From Oscillospiraceae bacterium (lineage in GTDB: Bacteria; Bacillota; Clostridia; Oscillospirales; Ruminococcaceae): a stretch of 64,000 bases of DNA. Where the stretch lies: assembly GCA_021199795.1 (NCBI GenBank), contig JAJQHJ010000003.1:1-64000 (forward strand), given 5' to 3'. Under the pieces are notes generated by a model, which saw only the letters and a program-made list of their open reading frames with translations, ran no database searches and was not told the DNA's origin. Position numbers and translations under genes: made by a program. Position 1 is the stretch's first letter. Each line of letters begins with the position of its first letter. Of the stretch, positions 17,735 through 26,499 are shown in pieces.

Positions 17735-19309
17735 ATGAAAAAACTAAGAAAAATAGTAAGCCTACTGCTTGCTGTAGCGATGCTGATGAGCATTTGCGCA
17801 GTGCAGGTTGGGGCGACGGCTGGATCTGCCGGTACTATTGTCATCAAAGACGCTTCTGAGGGCACAGAATTCTCCGCCTATAAGATGCTTGACCTTACAT
17901 ATGATTCAACTAGTGGTTCTTATGCATATACAATAGCTGATGGTTGGGAGGATTTCTTTACCGATACTGGTATTGATGATGTATATGTAACTCTCACTAC
18001 AGTGGGATCAGTAACATACGTAACTTGGAAAGATGGCGTCAGCCAGGATTCCACCACATTGCAAGCTTTTGCAAATGCAGCTAAGACTTACGCTGAATCA
18101 AATACCGGTTCTATTACTCCAGTAACAGCAACAGCTGATTCATCTGGCACAGCCACATTCACTGGTCTTGATCTTGGTTACTATTTCGTAAGTTCATCTA
18201 CTGGCACATTGATTGCTCTGGATTCGACAGAGAATTATGTTGAAATCGTTGATAAGAACGCAAAGCCGCAGGTTACGAAGACTGTATACAATGAAGAAGA
18301 TGCGGATTTCGATGAGACCAGCACTTCAACATCAATCGATCTGACCGATACAGTTTACTATCAGGTTAAAATCGAGGGTATCGACGAAATCACTACGCTG
18401 GTTCTCCATGATGCTCTTCCGGATGGATTTGAACTCACAAGTGGCAGCATATCAGTAAAATTGTACTACTATGATGCTCAGAGTGAACTTCAAAACGTTA
18501 CTTTAGCCACTACTACCGATTACACTATTGATGACTCGCCATCTTGCTCAGTCACTGGTTGTGATTTTGAGGTTGACTTTACTGCTCTTATCGCTCAGAC
18601 TTCTTCCGGCAACTATTATGATTACGTTCTTAGTGTTTCTGACCCAGCATCATCATATCTCATAGTTTCCTACTCTGCAACAGTTACTGATTCATCTGAA
18701 ATTTCTTACGGCAATGACCAAGGCGATGGAAACGTCAATACTGTTACCTTGGAAAGTGATGTAGAGAGAACAAGCACAGCTACTGTTTATACTTATGACA
18801 TCTATGTTTATAAGTTCACCGCCGATAGTGATACTGATCTTCCCGGTACTGCTTTGGAAGGTGCTACATTCACATTGTCTGATGGCACAAACTACGCAGT
18901 ATTCATAACTGATACTGATGGCAATTACGTTTTATCGTCTTGGTCTAGTACTGTAGTTGAAAATAACAGTGGGGCTAGCAGCTATATCACAACCGGCAGC
19001 GACGGTCTTCTCCATGTAATCGGTCTTGACGATGGTTCGTATTACCTTACTGAAACCACTGCTCCTGACGGATATGCATTGATAAGTGGTTCTAAAACAA
19101 TAACAATCTATGAGGGAGCAGTAACTACTGATACATACGCATATAGTACCGATATTGCGGCTTCTACTGTTTACAATTCTAAGAGCTCTGAAATGCCCTC
19201 AACTGGTGGCATTGGTACTACCATCTTCTATGTTGTCGGTGGAGTATTGGTTTTGGGTGCTATTATAATGATCATCACCCGCAAGAGAATGAAGAGTGAC
19301 GAGGAATAA
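17735..19309 (+). CDS. Major pilin (fimbrial backbone) with isopeptide domains and MPSTGG anchor
   Basis: A 524-residue secreted protein. The ATG at 17735 follows AAGGAG at 17721-17726 and gives a clear Sec signal peptide (LLLAVAMLMSICAVQVGATA); the frame extends upstream but without a start signal. An N-terminal pilin domain precedes a D2-type isopeptide domain (about residues 190-370). A SpaA-like prealbumin/Cna-B domain (about 375-480) ends in YYLTETTAPDGYA. The C terminus carries MPSTGG, a hydrophobic helix and the tail TRKRMKSDEE. VTKTVYNEED near residue 190 may hold the pilin lysine. Its place between a large adhesin and a class C sortase fits the polymerised shaft subunit. Confidence 0.88.
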   Translation: MKKLRKIVSLLLAVAMLMSICAVQVGATAGSAGTIVIKDASEGTEFSAYKMLDLTYDSTSGSYAYTIADGWEDFFTDTGIDDVYVTLTTVGSVTYVTWKDGVSQDSTTLQAFANAAKTYAESNTGSITPVTATADSSGTATFTGLDLGYYFVSSSTGTLIALDSTENYVEIVDKNAKPQVTKTVYNEEDADFDETSTSTSIDLTDTVYYQVKIEGIDEITTLVLHDALPDGFELTSGSISVKLYYYDAQSELQNVTLATTTDYTIDDSPSCSVTGCDFEVDFTALIAQTSSGNYYDYVLSVSDPASSYLIVSYSATVTDSSEISYGNDQGDGNVNTVTLESDVERTSTATVYTYDIYVYKFTADSDTDLPGTALEGATFTLSDGTNYAVFITDTDGNYVLSSWSSTVVENNSGASSYITTGSDGLLHVIGLDDGSYYLTETTAPDGYALISGSKTITIYEGAVTTDTYAYSTDIAASTVYNSKSSEMPSTGGIGTTIFYVVGGVLVLGAIIMIITRKRMKSDEE

Positions 19310-19334
19310 TTAAAATTCGATGCAAAGGCTTAAA

Positions 19335-19379
19335 GGCTCCCCTTGATAAGGGTGAGCACGAAGCGACTGACTGAGAGGT
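19335..19379 (+). repeat. Degenerate copy of a dispersed palindromic repeat; supplies the sortase ribosome site
   Basis: Begins GGCTCCCCTT and ends CTGACTGAGAGGT; shares both ends and spacing with the copy at 20461-20506, but its inner hairpin has decayed. Its terminal GAGAGGT lies four bases before the sortase ATG at 19384 and acts as the Shine-Dalgarno sequence. Similar elements are, from memory, common in gut Clostridia. Confidence 0.7.
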
Positions 19380-19383
19380 TATT

Positions 19384-20241
19384 ATGAAGAGTATAAGAGG
19401 ATGGTTGGGGTCGATGGGGCTCTTTCTGGTGCTCATTGTGGGAGCACTTATCCTCTTGTACCCTACGGTCAGTAACTGGTGGAACCAGAATATTGCTTCT
19501 CACTTTGTAACCGATTATGACGAGGCTGCCGCCTCACTTTCTGAGGCGGATTACTCGGCATATATTGAGGCAGCCCAGGCTTATAACGAAATGCTGGCGG
19601 AGATGGGGTCGCTGGCGGCGTTCTCTTCAACTGAGGCTCTGGAGGAATATGGTTATTATGACCTCCTCGACCTCACGGGAACGGGAGTTATGGGCTATAT
19701 AACGATTGAATCAATCGGGGTGGAGCTGCCTATATTCCATGGAACTTCAAGCGGTGTGCTGGCTTCGGGTGCCGGGCACCTCGAGGGGTCAAGCCTGCCT
19801 GTCGGCGGGGAGAGCACACATTGTGTTATCTCTGCACATAGGGGACTTCCCTCGGCAACACTCTTCACCCACCTCGACCAGCTTGAAGTGGGGGACACAT
19901 TCACATTGACTGTTCTTGGAGAGGTTTTAACCTATCAGGTTGACCAGATATCGATTGTCGAGCCAACCGAAATGGAATATCTCTTCATCGAGGATGGCAA
20001 GGACTATTGCACCCTCATGACCTGCACACCATATGGAATCAACACCCATAGGCTGCTTGTGCGAGGCGTGCGGATAGAGACAACAGAGGTAAGCGTGATA
20101 AGGGTCGCCGCCGAAGCGACGAAGATAGACACAGCGGTCGTCGCTGTCTGCGTGTCACTGCCGCTGATAATACTTTTGTTTGTCATATCGTCGTTCCCGG
20201 GAAAAAAGAAATATGACTGGAAAAATCAGAGCGACCAATAA
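19384..20241 (+). CDS. Class C (pilus-assembly) sortase
   Basis: A 285-residue membrane transpeptidase that cuts the MPxTG signals of pilins and joins subunits through lysine side chains. It has an N-terminal membrane helix (about residues 8-28) followed by the class C signature YPTVSNWWN. The catalytic residues are His152 in SAHRGLP, Cys214 in TLMTCTPYGINTHR and Arg227 in LLVRG. A second membrane helix lies at the C terminus (about 247-272), typical of class C. The ATG at 19384 is preceded by GAGAGGT from the repeat element. It is the last gene of the pilus operon and its terminator overlaps the stop codon. Confidence 0.95.
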   Translation: MKSIRGWLGSMGLFLVLIVGALILLYPTVSNWWNQNIASHFVTDYDEAAASLSEADYSAYIEAAQAYNEMLAEMGSLAAFSSTEALEEYGYYDLLDLTGTGVMGYITIESIGVELPIFHGTSSGVLASGAGHLEGSSLPVGGESTHCVISAHRGLPSATLFTHLDQLEVGDTFTLTVLGEVLTYQVDQISIVEPTEMEYLFIEDGKDYCTLMTCTPYGINTHRLLVRGVRIETTEVSVIRVAAEATKIDTAVVAVCVSLPLIILLFVISSFPGKKKYDWKNQSDQ

Positions 20242-20254
20242 GCCGCTCTTTTTT
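20228..20254 (+). terminator. Terminator of the pilus operon
   Basis: AGAGCG/CGCTCT stem with the sortase TAA in the loop, followed by a T run. Confidence 0.75.
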
Positions 20255-20274
20255 CATGTATGCAAAAAATCCCC

Positions 20275-20303
20275 TTGACTTTCCGCCCTAGGGATGGTAA
20301 AAT
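20275..20303 (+). promoter_or_regulatory. Promoter of tRNA-Gly
   Basis: TTGACT at 20275-20280, a 17-base spacer and TAAAAT at 20298-20303, 14 bases before the mature tRNA end. Confidence 0.8.
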
Positions 20304-20317
20304 GTAAAACGTGATTT

Positions 20318-20391
20318 GCAGATGTAGTTCAGTGGCAGAACATCAGCTTCCCAAGCTGAATATGCGGGTTCGATTCCCGTCATCTGCTCCA
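20318..20391 (+). tRNA. tRNA-Gly (anticodon CCC)
   Basis: Acceptor arm GCAGATG pairs with CATCTGC, the D arm follows, and the anticodon stem TCAGC/GCTGA encloses TTCCCAA with CCC at 20350-20352. The T arm is CGGGTTCGATTCCCG, and CCA is encoded at 20389-20391. It has its own promoter and terminator. The 3' end is duplicated downstream. Confidence 0.97.
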
Positions 20392-20400
20392 AAGAAAAGA

Positions 20401-20434
20401 GCCTCTGACTTATGCCAGAGGCTTTTGTGTTTTT
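20401..20434 (+). terminator. Terminator of tRNA-Gly
   Basis: GCCTCTG pairs with CAGAGGC across an 8-base loop and is followed by TTTTGTGTTTTT. Confidence 0.85.
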
Positions 20435-20460
20435 CCACAAACTATGGTCGGGTCTGGTAT

Positions 20461-20506
20461 GGCTCCCCTTACTAAGGGGAGCTGTCAGCGAAGCTGACTG
20501 AGAGGT
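20461..20506 (+). repeat. Dispersed palindromic repeat element, well-preserved copy
   Basis: Two adjacent hairpins: GGCTCCCCTT-acta-AGGGGAGC and GTCAGC-gaa-GCTGAC, ending TGAGAGGT. It shares its ends with 19335-19379. It is too short to encode a transposase; likely a MITE- or REP-like element. Confidence 0.7.
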
Positions 20507-20546
20507 GCGCGACCAATGGGAGCGCGTTCGCCGTAGGCGAACTAAT

Positions 20547-20569
20547 GGGTTCAGATTCCCGTCATCTGC
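20547..20569 (+). repeat. Duplicated 3' end of tRNA-Gly (possible attachment-site remnant)
   Basis: GGGTTC-A-GATTCCCGTCATCTGC repeats tRNA positions 20366-20387 with one inserted A. A GTTCGCC-GTA-GGCGAAC hairpin (20526-20542) lies just upstream. Duplicated tRNA 3' ends usually mark integrase attachment sites. Confidence 0.65.
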
Positions 20570-20573
20570 GGTC

Positions 20574-22295
20574 CTACTGCACCCTCACAATCACCCCATC
20601 CGTCTCAAGCCCATCCGTAAAGTAGATATAATTCACCTCATCAAGGTCTATTGCCTTTTCCCATAGAAATGTTCTGTATCCGGTGACTACTCTGTAGATG
20701 TCGTTAATCTCTTTGTGGATGTATTCTATATCGGAAATTGCAGTGTGAATCTCCCTGCCGCTCTTGGTGACGATGGTCACGTCGGTCGGAGCCCATGATA
20801 CCGGCGAAATAGTGAAGTCATAGGTGAATGTGCAGCCGTATTCAGTGATAACCAAGTCCGAAATCCCGGGCGCATCTGTAACCAGACTGACACTGTCAAC
20901 ACTGCCGTGCTCAACCGTAAATTCAAATTCCCACCTGTCGCTAATGACAATGTCATCATCTTCGAGATAATCGGTGTGCAGGGTGCCCAGCTCCAGAACG
21001 CAATCAAGAGCTTCAGCCTCCATGTCGGAGGCTCCATATTCACCATATAGCAGCAGATAATATGCGTCGTCATCGCCCTCAAGACTCAGATAGTCGATGT
21101 AGGAAAGCGTTGCCCTGTCAATACTGAGCTGACTGTCCCCGAAGCTTATGTTGCCGGAACTCAAATCTATGCCCTCAATCCTGAGAAGCAGATATATGTC
21201 GCTGTCTCCAGCCTTGGCTGATTCAAGAGTTATGCTCAGTTCGCTGCCACTGAGCTCTGATTCCACAGGATTCACCGGAATGTCAGTGTACCCGATCCGG
21301 ATATATGCCAGCTCATCAAGGTTAATCGGCAGCTGCCAGTAGTATTCAACTGTGGAGGTATATGCAAATGGTATGGGATGATATGATCTGCTTGATAGCC
21401 CCACAGTGCTTCCATCCTGCATAATCGCATAAACCATGAAAAGATCCGAGTAGATAATGTCAGTATACTGCGAACCGGAGGAGTTGTCATAGGTCACTTT
21501 CATGCAGGTTTCGGAAAGCTCAATGGCAATAATCTCCCTGGTGAGCAACCGCGTGGTTTCTTTGCTGCTGCTGGACAGTATAGAAGAAACATGGTCTGAC
21601 ATGCTTATATTTACGAATATCGATTCTCCATATGGTACAAGGTCAATGTGGCTGTCGGGAGTCCTGTTAAGAGTGAACCTGAATTCCCAGTAGTTTGACG
21701 TTTTGTCCTCTGTCTCTTCCACTCTTAAGATGATGTCCATTTCCTCATCTTCCGGGTCGCCGATGTAGTCGAAAGAGTAGTTTAATATATAGTAAGCCGC
21801 TCCGTCTTCGTCTTTTCCCTCATACGTTTTCGTTGACACGCCGCTTTCGGTGCTCTTTGACTTGATATATGCCGTGTAGCCCCGCAGAGGATAGTCGCTC
21901 TCGCTGCCCTCAACCTTGAGCAGAGCATAAATCTGGCTGTCAGTAACGGTTGCCGAGTCGACGGTTATAGTCACGCCGCCGATGGTGTCGCTCATGCCGA
22001 TATATTGGGTCATGCTTTTGATGGTGTCATACTGGGTCTCTGTCATTTCGTTTCCGGTTTCGGATTCCCAGCGATTGCTGAACCAGTCCGCGATGCTGTA
22101 GCCTCTTGACACGAATCCCGCACCCACCATGAGAACCGAAATTATCGCTGCAACTGCCGCTATAAGGAGCCTTTTGTGGATGCTTTTTCGCCTTGTGGTT
22201 CTGTAGTCAGTGGCTTCCAGAAGATACTTTCCTCCCGTCACATCAATGGCTTGAAACAATAGCTCAGCATTTGTACTATATACGCATGTGTTCAT
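20574..22295 (-). CDS. DUF4179 membrane protein, probable anti-sigma or sigma-linked envelope protein
   Basis: A 573-residue protein with a short cytoplasmic N terminus, one membrane helix (about residues 43-62) and a large extracellular beta-rich region. The segment after the helix (WFSNRWE, IGGVTITVDSATVTDSQIY) matches the DUF4179 domain, which is typically encoded next to ECF sigma factors. Its ATG overlaps the sigma stop by four bases (ATGA), so the two are translationally coupled. By family habit and context it probably holds or senses for the sigma factor at the membrane. The repeated pattern after residue 320 looks like a second copy of the extracellular fold. The signal sensed is unknown. 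Confidence 0.8.
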   Translation of the reverse strand: MNTCVYSTNAELLFQAIDVTGGKYLLEATDYRTTRRKSIHKRLLIAAVAAIISVLMVGAGFVSRGYSIADWFSNRWESETGNEMTETQYDTIKSMTQYIGMSDTIGGVTITVDSATVTDSQIYALLKVEGSESDYPLRGYTAYIKSKSTESGVSTKTYEGKDEDGAAYYILNYSFDYIGDPEDEEMDIILRVEETEDKTSNYWEFRFTLNRTPDSHIDLVPYGESIFVNISMSDHVSSILSSSSKETTRLLTREIIAIELSETCMKVTYDNSSGSQYTDIIYSDLFMVYAIMQDGSTVGLSSRSYHPIPFAYTSTVEYYWQLPINLDELAYIRIGYTDIPVNPVESELSGSELSITLESAKAGDSDIYLLLRIEGIDLSSGNISFGDSQLSIDRATLSYIDYLSLEGDDDAYYLLLYGEYGASDMEAEALDCVLELGTLHTDYLEDDDIVISDRWEFEFTVEHGSVDSVSLVTDAPGISDLVITEYGCTFTYDFTISPVSWAPTDVTIVTKSGREIHTAISDIEYIHKEINDIYRVVTGYRTFLWEKAIDLDEVNYIYFTDGLETDGVIVRVQ

Positions 22296-22849
22296 ACAAA
22301 AAATCCCCTTTCTCCTAAGTATTCTTTGAGCTTTTTCCGGAGCCTCACAAGCCTCACCGAGACCGTCTTTTCCGTCAGTCCGGTAAGCGTTGCTATGTCC
22401 TTAAGGCTGTCCGAAAACCAGTATCGCCGGAGGAATATGACCCTGTTTTCCTGGGACAGTGTCTCAAGAAAGCTGCCAACTGCCGTTGATAGCTCCTTGA
22501 AATCAATCTCCGCCTCAACGCTTGAATCATCCGGAAGACACTCCTCAAGCTCAGAAAGAGCCACCTGATAGTGGGAGTCTCTCTTTCTGGCGTTCCTTGA
22601 GCGCAATATATTCAGCGACCGGTTCTTCGCAATTTTCAGGACATAGCCAAGGAGGTTATCCGGTCTTTCGGGAGGAATCTTGTGCCAGACGGCAAGGTAT
22701 GTATCGTTGACCGCTTCTCTGGCGTCTTCTTCACTCCCGAGAACGTTTTTGGAAACGCTCTTGCAGAGGCTTCCGTATTTCCGGTCAAGCTCAGAAATAG
22801 CCGCTTCTGACCGTGCAAAAAACAGCTCGATAATTTTCTCGTCGTCCAT
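22292..22849 (-). CDS. ECF-type RNA polymerase sigma factor
   Basis: A 185-residue sigma-70 family protein with region 2 (about residues 20-90; DAREAVNDTYLAVWHKIP, LLGYVLKIAKNRSLN) and region 4 (about 125-180; LSQENRVIFLRRYW, IATLTGLTEKTVSVRLVRLRKKL). The ATG at 22849 follows AAAGGAGG; the longer upstream frame has no start signal. It directs polymerase to a small regulon, often envelope stress. It overlaps the DUF4179 gene by four bases. A terminator separates it from the upstream radical SAM operon. Confidence 0.92.
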   Translation of the reverse strand: MDDEKIIELFFARSEAAISELDRKYGSLCKSVSKNVLGSEEDAREAVNDTYLAVWHKIPPERPDNLLGYVLKIAKNRSLNILRSRNARKRDSHYQVALSELEECLPDDSSVEAEIDFKELSTAVGSFLETLSQENRVIFLRRYWFSDSLKDIATLTGLTEKTVSVRLVRLRKKLKEYLGERGFFV

Positions 22850-22916
22850 TTTGATTCCTCCTTTCACTTTTACAGTACCCGATTTTTCGCAGATGCTACG
22901 CCCCGGCGAAAGTTTT

Positions 22917-22950
22917 TTGAAAAAAGTGCCTCCCGTTTTATCTCGGGAGG
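22917..22950 (-). terminator. Terminator after the radical SAM operon
   Basis: On the minus strand GCCTCCCG pairs with CGGGAGGC across an 8-base loop and is followed by ACTTTTTT. Confidence 0.85.
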
Positions 22951-22979
22951 CGAATAAAGCTACTTTTTTATCCCTGTGA

Positions 22980-23882
22980 TTACTCCTTGCTCCCAAAAAA
23001 CTCCGGCACGAAACACTCGTCGGAAGAGCTCCTCTCCTGCGAGTACCCGTCAAACCCGAGTTTCCGGGCATAGTCCAGCACACTGTTATACTCAAATGTC
23101 GACACCCGACGGTTAATCTTTCTGAATTTCTCTTCCGAAACTGCCCGATACATCGGCACATACTGGCTCATGAGGCTCAAAAGTATCTCATCCGGCTCAA
23201 ATGTCTCCCGAAGTGCCTTGAGAACAGCCATCGAATCATGCCTCAGCGTCGGCAGAACCATATGCCGGACAATAACGCCGCTGAGAAGCTTTCCTCGCTC
23301 ATCAAAAACCGGCTTGCCGACCTGCTTCTGCATTTCCCTGACAGCCGAAATAGCTGTTTCAAAGTAGCCATCAGGACAGCCGGAATACTCTTTTGCATAC
23401 TCATCCGAAAAGTACTTCACATCCGGCAGATAAATATCGACATATCCCTCAAGAGCCTTGATGGTCTCGATATTCTCAAACCCTCCGCAGTTGTAGACAA
23501 CCGGAATATTGAGTCTGCCCTTTGCCATGTCCAACGCTTCTATAATCGACGGCACAAACGGCGTCGGGCTGACGAGGTTTATATTCTCTGCACCCTCATC
23601 CTGAAGCCTGAGGAAAGTCTCCGCAAGTTCACTTATGGTGACATTGTAGCCCTTTCCCTCGTGTGAAATCTCATGGTTCTGGCAGAAGCAGCACCGAAGA
23701 GTGCACCCGGAGAAGAATACTGCTCCCGAACCCTTGCCAATGGAAATACACGGCTCTTCCCAAAGGTGGAGAGCCGCTCTTGCAATTCTTATTTTGTCGC
23801 TCTGCCCACAAAAGCCAACGCTTTCATGTCGGCTAATCCTGCACTTTCTCGGGCAAAGCTCGCATTTTTCGTAACCATTCAT
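22980..23882 (-). CDS. Radical SAM protein related to pyruvate formate-lyase activating enzymes (PflX-like)
   Basis: A 300-residue iron-sulfur protein. CTLRCCFC supplies the CX3CX2C radical SAM cluster motif (about residues 59-66). The N terminus has a second cysteine set (CELCPRKC with a later FCGQ), typical of the COG1313 PflX-like group. Members transfer radicals or activate enzymes by analogy with PflA, but their substrates are not established. It is the last gene of the operon Lrp regulator-aminotransferase-ispE-radical SAM; its ATG overlaps the ispE stop by four bases. No pyruvate formate-lyase gene lies in the window. Confidence 0.85.
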   Translation of the reverse strand: MNGYEKCELCPRKCRISRHESVGFCGQSDKIRIARAALHLWEEPCISIGKGSGAVFFSGCTLRCCFCQNHEISHEGKGYNVTISELAETFLRLQDEGAENINLVSPTPFVPSIIEALDMAKGRLNIPVVYNCGGFENIETIKALEGYVDIYLPDVKYFSDEYAKEYSGCPDGYFETAISAVREMQKQVGKPVFDERGKLLSGVIVRHMVLPTLRHDSMAVLKALRETFEPDEILLSLMSQYVPMYRAVSEEKFRKINRRVSTFEYNSVLDYARKLGFDGYSQERSSSDECFVPEFFGSKE

Positions 23883-24736
23883 GATTCAGCCACTTCTTCG
23901 CTTGAAACAGGCACGTATACTCCTTTAGTCGTATATTCTCGGCACATTCTTCCAACATGCTTTGCCAGTCTCTCATACTCGAAAAGCCCATAAACACAGG
24001 AACCGCTCCCGGTCATCAGGCTATCCGAGGCACCATGTCTGACAAGATCTTCCTTGAGCTTCAGAATCTCAGGATTAGCAACCGCTTTTTCAAGGTCATT
24101 CGACAGAAGCCCGTGGAAGCTCCCGCTGTTTATAACAGCCTCAGAAGAATTGCCATATGGCAGCTTCTTCTCATCAAAAAGCCGATAAGCCTCCGGAGTC
24201 GAAATCCCGAAATCAGGCTTCACAAGCAGCACATAGCCTGTCAAGCCTTTTTCAATCGGCGTGAGAATCTCTCCCATGCCCTCGCACAGAGCGCATCCGC
24301 CCGTAACGAGAAACGGCACATCGGCACCAACTTCCAGGGCAAGCCTCCGAAGCTCATCATAGTCAAGATTCGTCTCAAAAAGCCTGTTCAGAAGCCTCAG
24401 AACTGTTGCAGCGTCAGAAGAGCCGCCACCAAGTCCAGCTTGCGACGGGATATCCTTTTTAATGTGGATATCGACGCCATCCTTAGATCCAATATGCTCT
24501 AGAAACACTCTTGCCGCCTTGTGGCAGGTGTTCTTTTTGTCAAGGGGCATACCATCGGCAAACTTCCCACCATCTGAGAACAGCCGGATCTCTCCAGCCT
24601 GGTTCTTCTCAACCGAAATCTCATCATAAAGCGAAATCGTCTGCATAACGGATGCAATCGAGTGATATCCGTTTTCAAGAATCCCCGTTACATCAAGAGT
24701 CAGATTTATCTTGGCATAAGCCCTGCCATTAACCAT
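23879..24736 (-). CDS. ispE: 4-diphosphocytidyl-2-C-methyl-D-erythritol kinase
   Basis: A 285-residue GHMP kinase that phosphorylates CDP-ME in the non-mevalonate isoprenoid pathway, in the cytoplasm. AKINLTLDV (substrate-binding Lys and Asn) lies at residues 8-16 and the ATP-binding glycine loop PSQAGLGGGSSDAA near 91-104; a third GHMP motif, LMTGSGSCVYG, is near 240. Length is standard. It overlaps the aminotransferase gene by eight bases upstream and the radical SAM gene by four downstream, indicating tight co-translation. Confidence 0.96.
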   Translation of the reverse strand: MVNGRAYAKINLTLDVTGILENGYHSIASVMQTISLYDEISVEKNQAGEIRLFSDGGKFADGMPLDKKNTCHKAARVFLEHIGSKDGVDIHIKKDIPSQAGLGGGSSDAATVLRLLNRLFETNLDYDELRRLALEVGADVPFLVTGGCALCEGMGEILTPIEKGLTGYVLLVKPDFGISTPEAYRLFDEKKLPYGNSSEAVINSGSFHGLLSNDLEKAVANPEILKLKEDLVRHGASDSLMTGSGSCVYGLFEYERLAKHVGRMCREYTTKGVYVPVSSEEVAES

Positions 24737-25907
24737 TTTCGCTCCTCAATTCTTCAAGAAACTCTTTTATCCTCGAAATCGCTTCCATAAGGTGCTTTAG
24801 CGAATAGGCATAGGAAACCCTTATGTAGCCCTCGCCGCAGTCTCCGAAAGCAGTTCCGGGGATGACAGCAACACGCTTGCTGTGAAGAAGCTTGTCGCAG
24901 AATTCGTCACTTGTGAGCCCGGTGGATTTGATAGACGGGAAGACATAGAACGCACCCTCGGGAGTGAAGCAGTCGAGCTCAAGCTCCCTGAAAGCATTCA
25001 CAAGGTATCTTCTTCTTATATCATACTCAGAAACCATGTGCTTGACGTCGTTTTCGGAATTGGTCAGAGCCTCGATAGCGGCATACTGGCTGATGATCGG
25101 GGAGGACATAATTCCGAACTGGTGAATCTTGAGTGCCTGCATTGTTATTTCATGCGGAGCGCACATATATCCAAGTCTCCAGCCTGTCATGGCAAATGCC
25201 TTTGAGAAGCCGTTTACATAGATGGTTCTTTCTTTCATGCCGTCAAGAGAAATAATGGAGAAGTGCTTCTTGCCGTATGTAAGCTCGCTGTAGATTTCAT
25301 CCGTCAGAACGGCAATATTTGTGCCTCTTAATATATCCGCAATCTTCTCAAGATCCTCTTTCTCCATAATAGCACCGGTAGGGTTGTTGGGATAGGGGAG
25401 AATGAGAAGCTTAGTCCTGTCGGTGATAGCCGCTTCAAGTTCTTCGGGAGTCAGCTTGAAGCTGTCCTCAGCTTTTGTCTCGATGATAACGGGAGTTCCG
25501 CCCGTAAGCTCCACAATCGGCTTGTAGCACACAAACGATGGCTCCGGGATGATAACTTCGTCGCCCTGCTCAACAATAGCTCTTATAGTGAGGTCGATAG
25601 CCTCTGAACCGCCGACAGTTACAATAATCTCGCTTGCCGGGTCGTAGGTTACTCCTGTGTGCTTCTCGGTGTACTCACTGATGGTTTTTCTTAAATTCAT
25701 GAGACCCGCGTTAGCCGTGTAGAAAGTCTTGCCTCTTTCCAGTGCTACAATTGCCTCTCTTCTTATCTGCCAGGGAGTGTGAAAATCCGGCTCGCCGACG
25801 CCAAGGGAGATAACGTCGTCCATTGTTGCAGCGACGTCAAAATACTTTCTTATGCCGGAGGGCTTTATCTCAGCGGCGGTCTTACCGATGAGCTTTTCGT
25901 AGTCCAT
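24729..25907 (-). CDS. PLP-dependent aminotransferase, class I/II
   Basis: A 392-residue fold-type I aminotransferase. It shows the substrate/cofactor segments GVGEPDFHTP, LPYPNNPTGAIM and the PLP-lysine motif NGFSKAFAMTGWRLGY (Lys near residue 234). These fit the aspartate/aromatic aminotransferase (AspC/PatA-like) group, which uses 2-oxoglutarate to transaminate Asp, aromatic or related amino acids. The exact substrate cannot be told from sequence. Its ATG overlaps the stop of the Lrp-type regulator by one base (TGATG), a pairing common in Bacillota, so the regulator probably senses an amino acid handled by this enzyme. Confidence 0.93.
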   Translation of the reverse strand: MDYEKLIGKTAAEIKPSGIRKYFDVAATMDDVISLGVGEPDFHTPWQIRREAIVALERGKTFYTANAGLMNLRKTISEYTEKHTGVTYDPASEIIVTVGGSEAIDLTIRAIVEQGDEVIIPEPSFVCYKPIVELTGGTPVIIETKAEDSFKLTPEELEAAITDRTKLLILPYPNNPTGAIMEKEDLEKIADILRGTNIAVLTDEIYSELTYGKKHFSIISLDGMKERTIYVNGFSKAFAMTGWRLGYMCAPHEITMQALKIHQFGIMSSPIISQYAAIEALTNSENDVKHMVSEYDIRRRYLVNAFRELELDCFTPEGAFYVFPSIKSTGLTSDEFCDKLLHSKRVAVIPGTAFGDCGEGYIRVSYAYSLKHLMEAISRIKEFLEELRSENG

Positions 25908-26380
25908 CAGTCCTGCCCTCTTTCGTCGCGCTCAGAATCGGTAAGAAGTATGCCGTTCTCCTTGTATTTCTGGAGGAAGAAGTGTGTAGAAGTCGAGACA
26001 ACCCCGTCGATAGTGGCAAGCCTCTGTGCTACAAAGTTTGAGATATCCCTTATATTCTTGCATCTTATTGTGACTGCTAGGTCATAGCCTCCCGACATGA
26101 GTGAAACGCTCTCAACCTCCTCATACTGCGAGATATATCCGGCGATTTCGTCATAGCCGACCTGAGCTTTTGGAGTGACCGAAAGCTCGATATATGCCGA
26201 AACACTGTCCTTGTTGACGATGTCGTCGTCCATTATTGTGGTGTAACCTTTTATTACGCCAGTTCTTTCAAGCTCGCTTATGTCGCGGGCAACATCCTCT
26301 TCGGTTCTTCCGAGGAGCGTTGCGAGTTCTTTATTTGAAAGACGTGCGTTTGTTTTAAGTAAGCTGAGTAGCTTAGTCAT
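25907..26380 (-). CDS. Lrp/AsnC family transcriptional regulator
   Basis: A 157-residue regulator with an N-terminal winged helix (about residues 1-60; LSNKELATLLGRTEEDVARDISELERTGVI) and a C-terminal RAM ligand-binding domain (about 68-140; VESVSLMSGGYDLAVTIRCKN). The ATG at 26380 gives the usual family length; the frame is open 66 bases further but those residues do not look conserved. The promoter at 26418-26446 fits this start. It heads the aminotransferase-ispE-radical SAM operon and probably controls it in response to an amino acid. Confidence 0.9.
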   Translation of the reverse strand: MTKLLSLLKTNARLSNKELATLLGRTEEDVARDISELERTGVIKGYTTIMDDDIVNKDSVSAYIELSVTPKAQVGYDEIAGYISQYEEVESVSLMSGGYDLAVTIRCKNIRDISNFVAQRLATIDGVVSTSTHFFLQKYKENGILLTDSERDERGQD

Positions 26381-26417
26381 AGTATCACTGCCTTTATAAA
26401 AAGTATATTTGGGTATA

Positions 26418-26446
26418 AGTTTATCATATTGCAGGTGATAAGTCAA
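26418..26446 (-). promoter_or_regulatory. Promoter of the Lrp-aminotransferase-ispE operon
   Basis: Minus strand: TTGACT at 26446-26441, a 17-base spacer and TAAACT at 26423-26418, about 38 bases before the start codon. Confidence 0.65.
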
Positions 26447-26499
26447 TCGTGCATCACAAGAAAAACCCTGTCAAATCAACAATTTGTGCGAAAAAGTCC

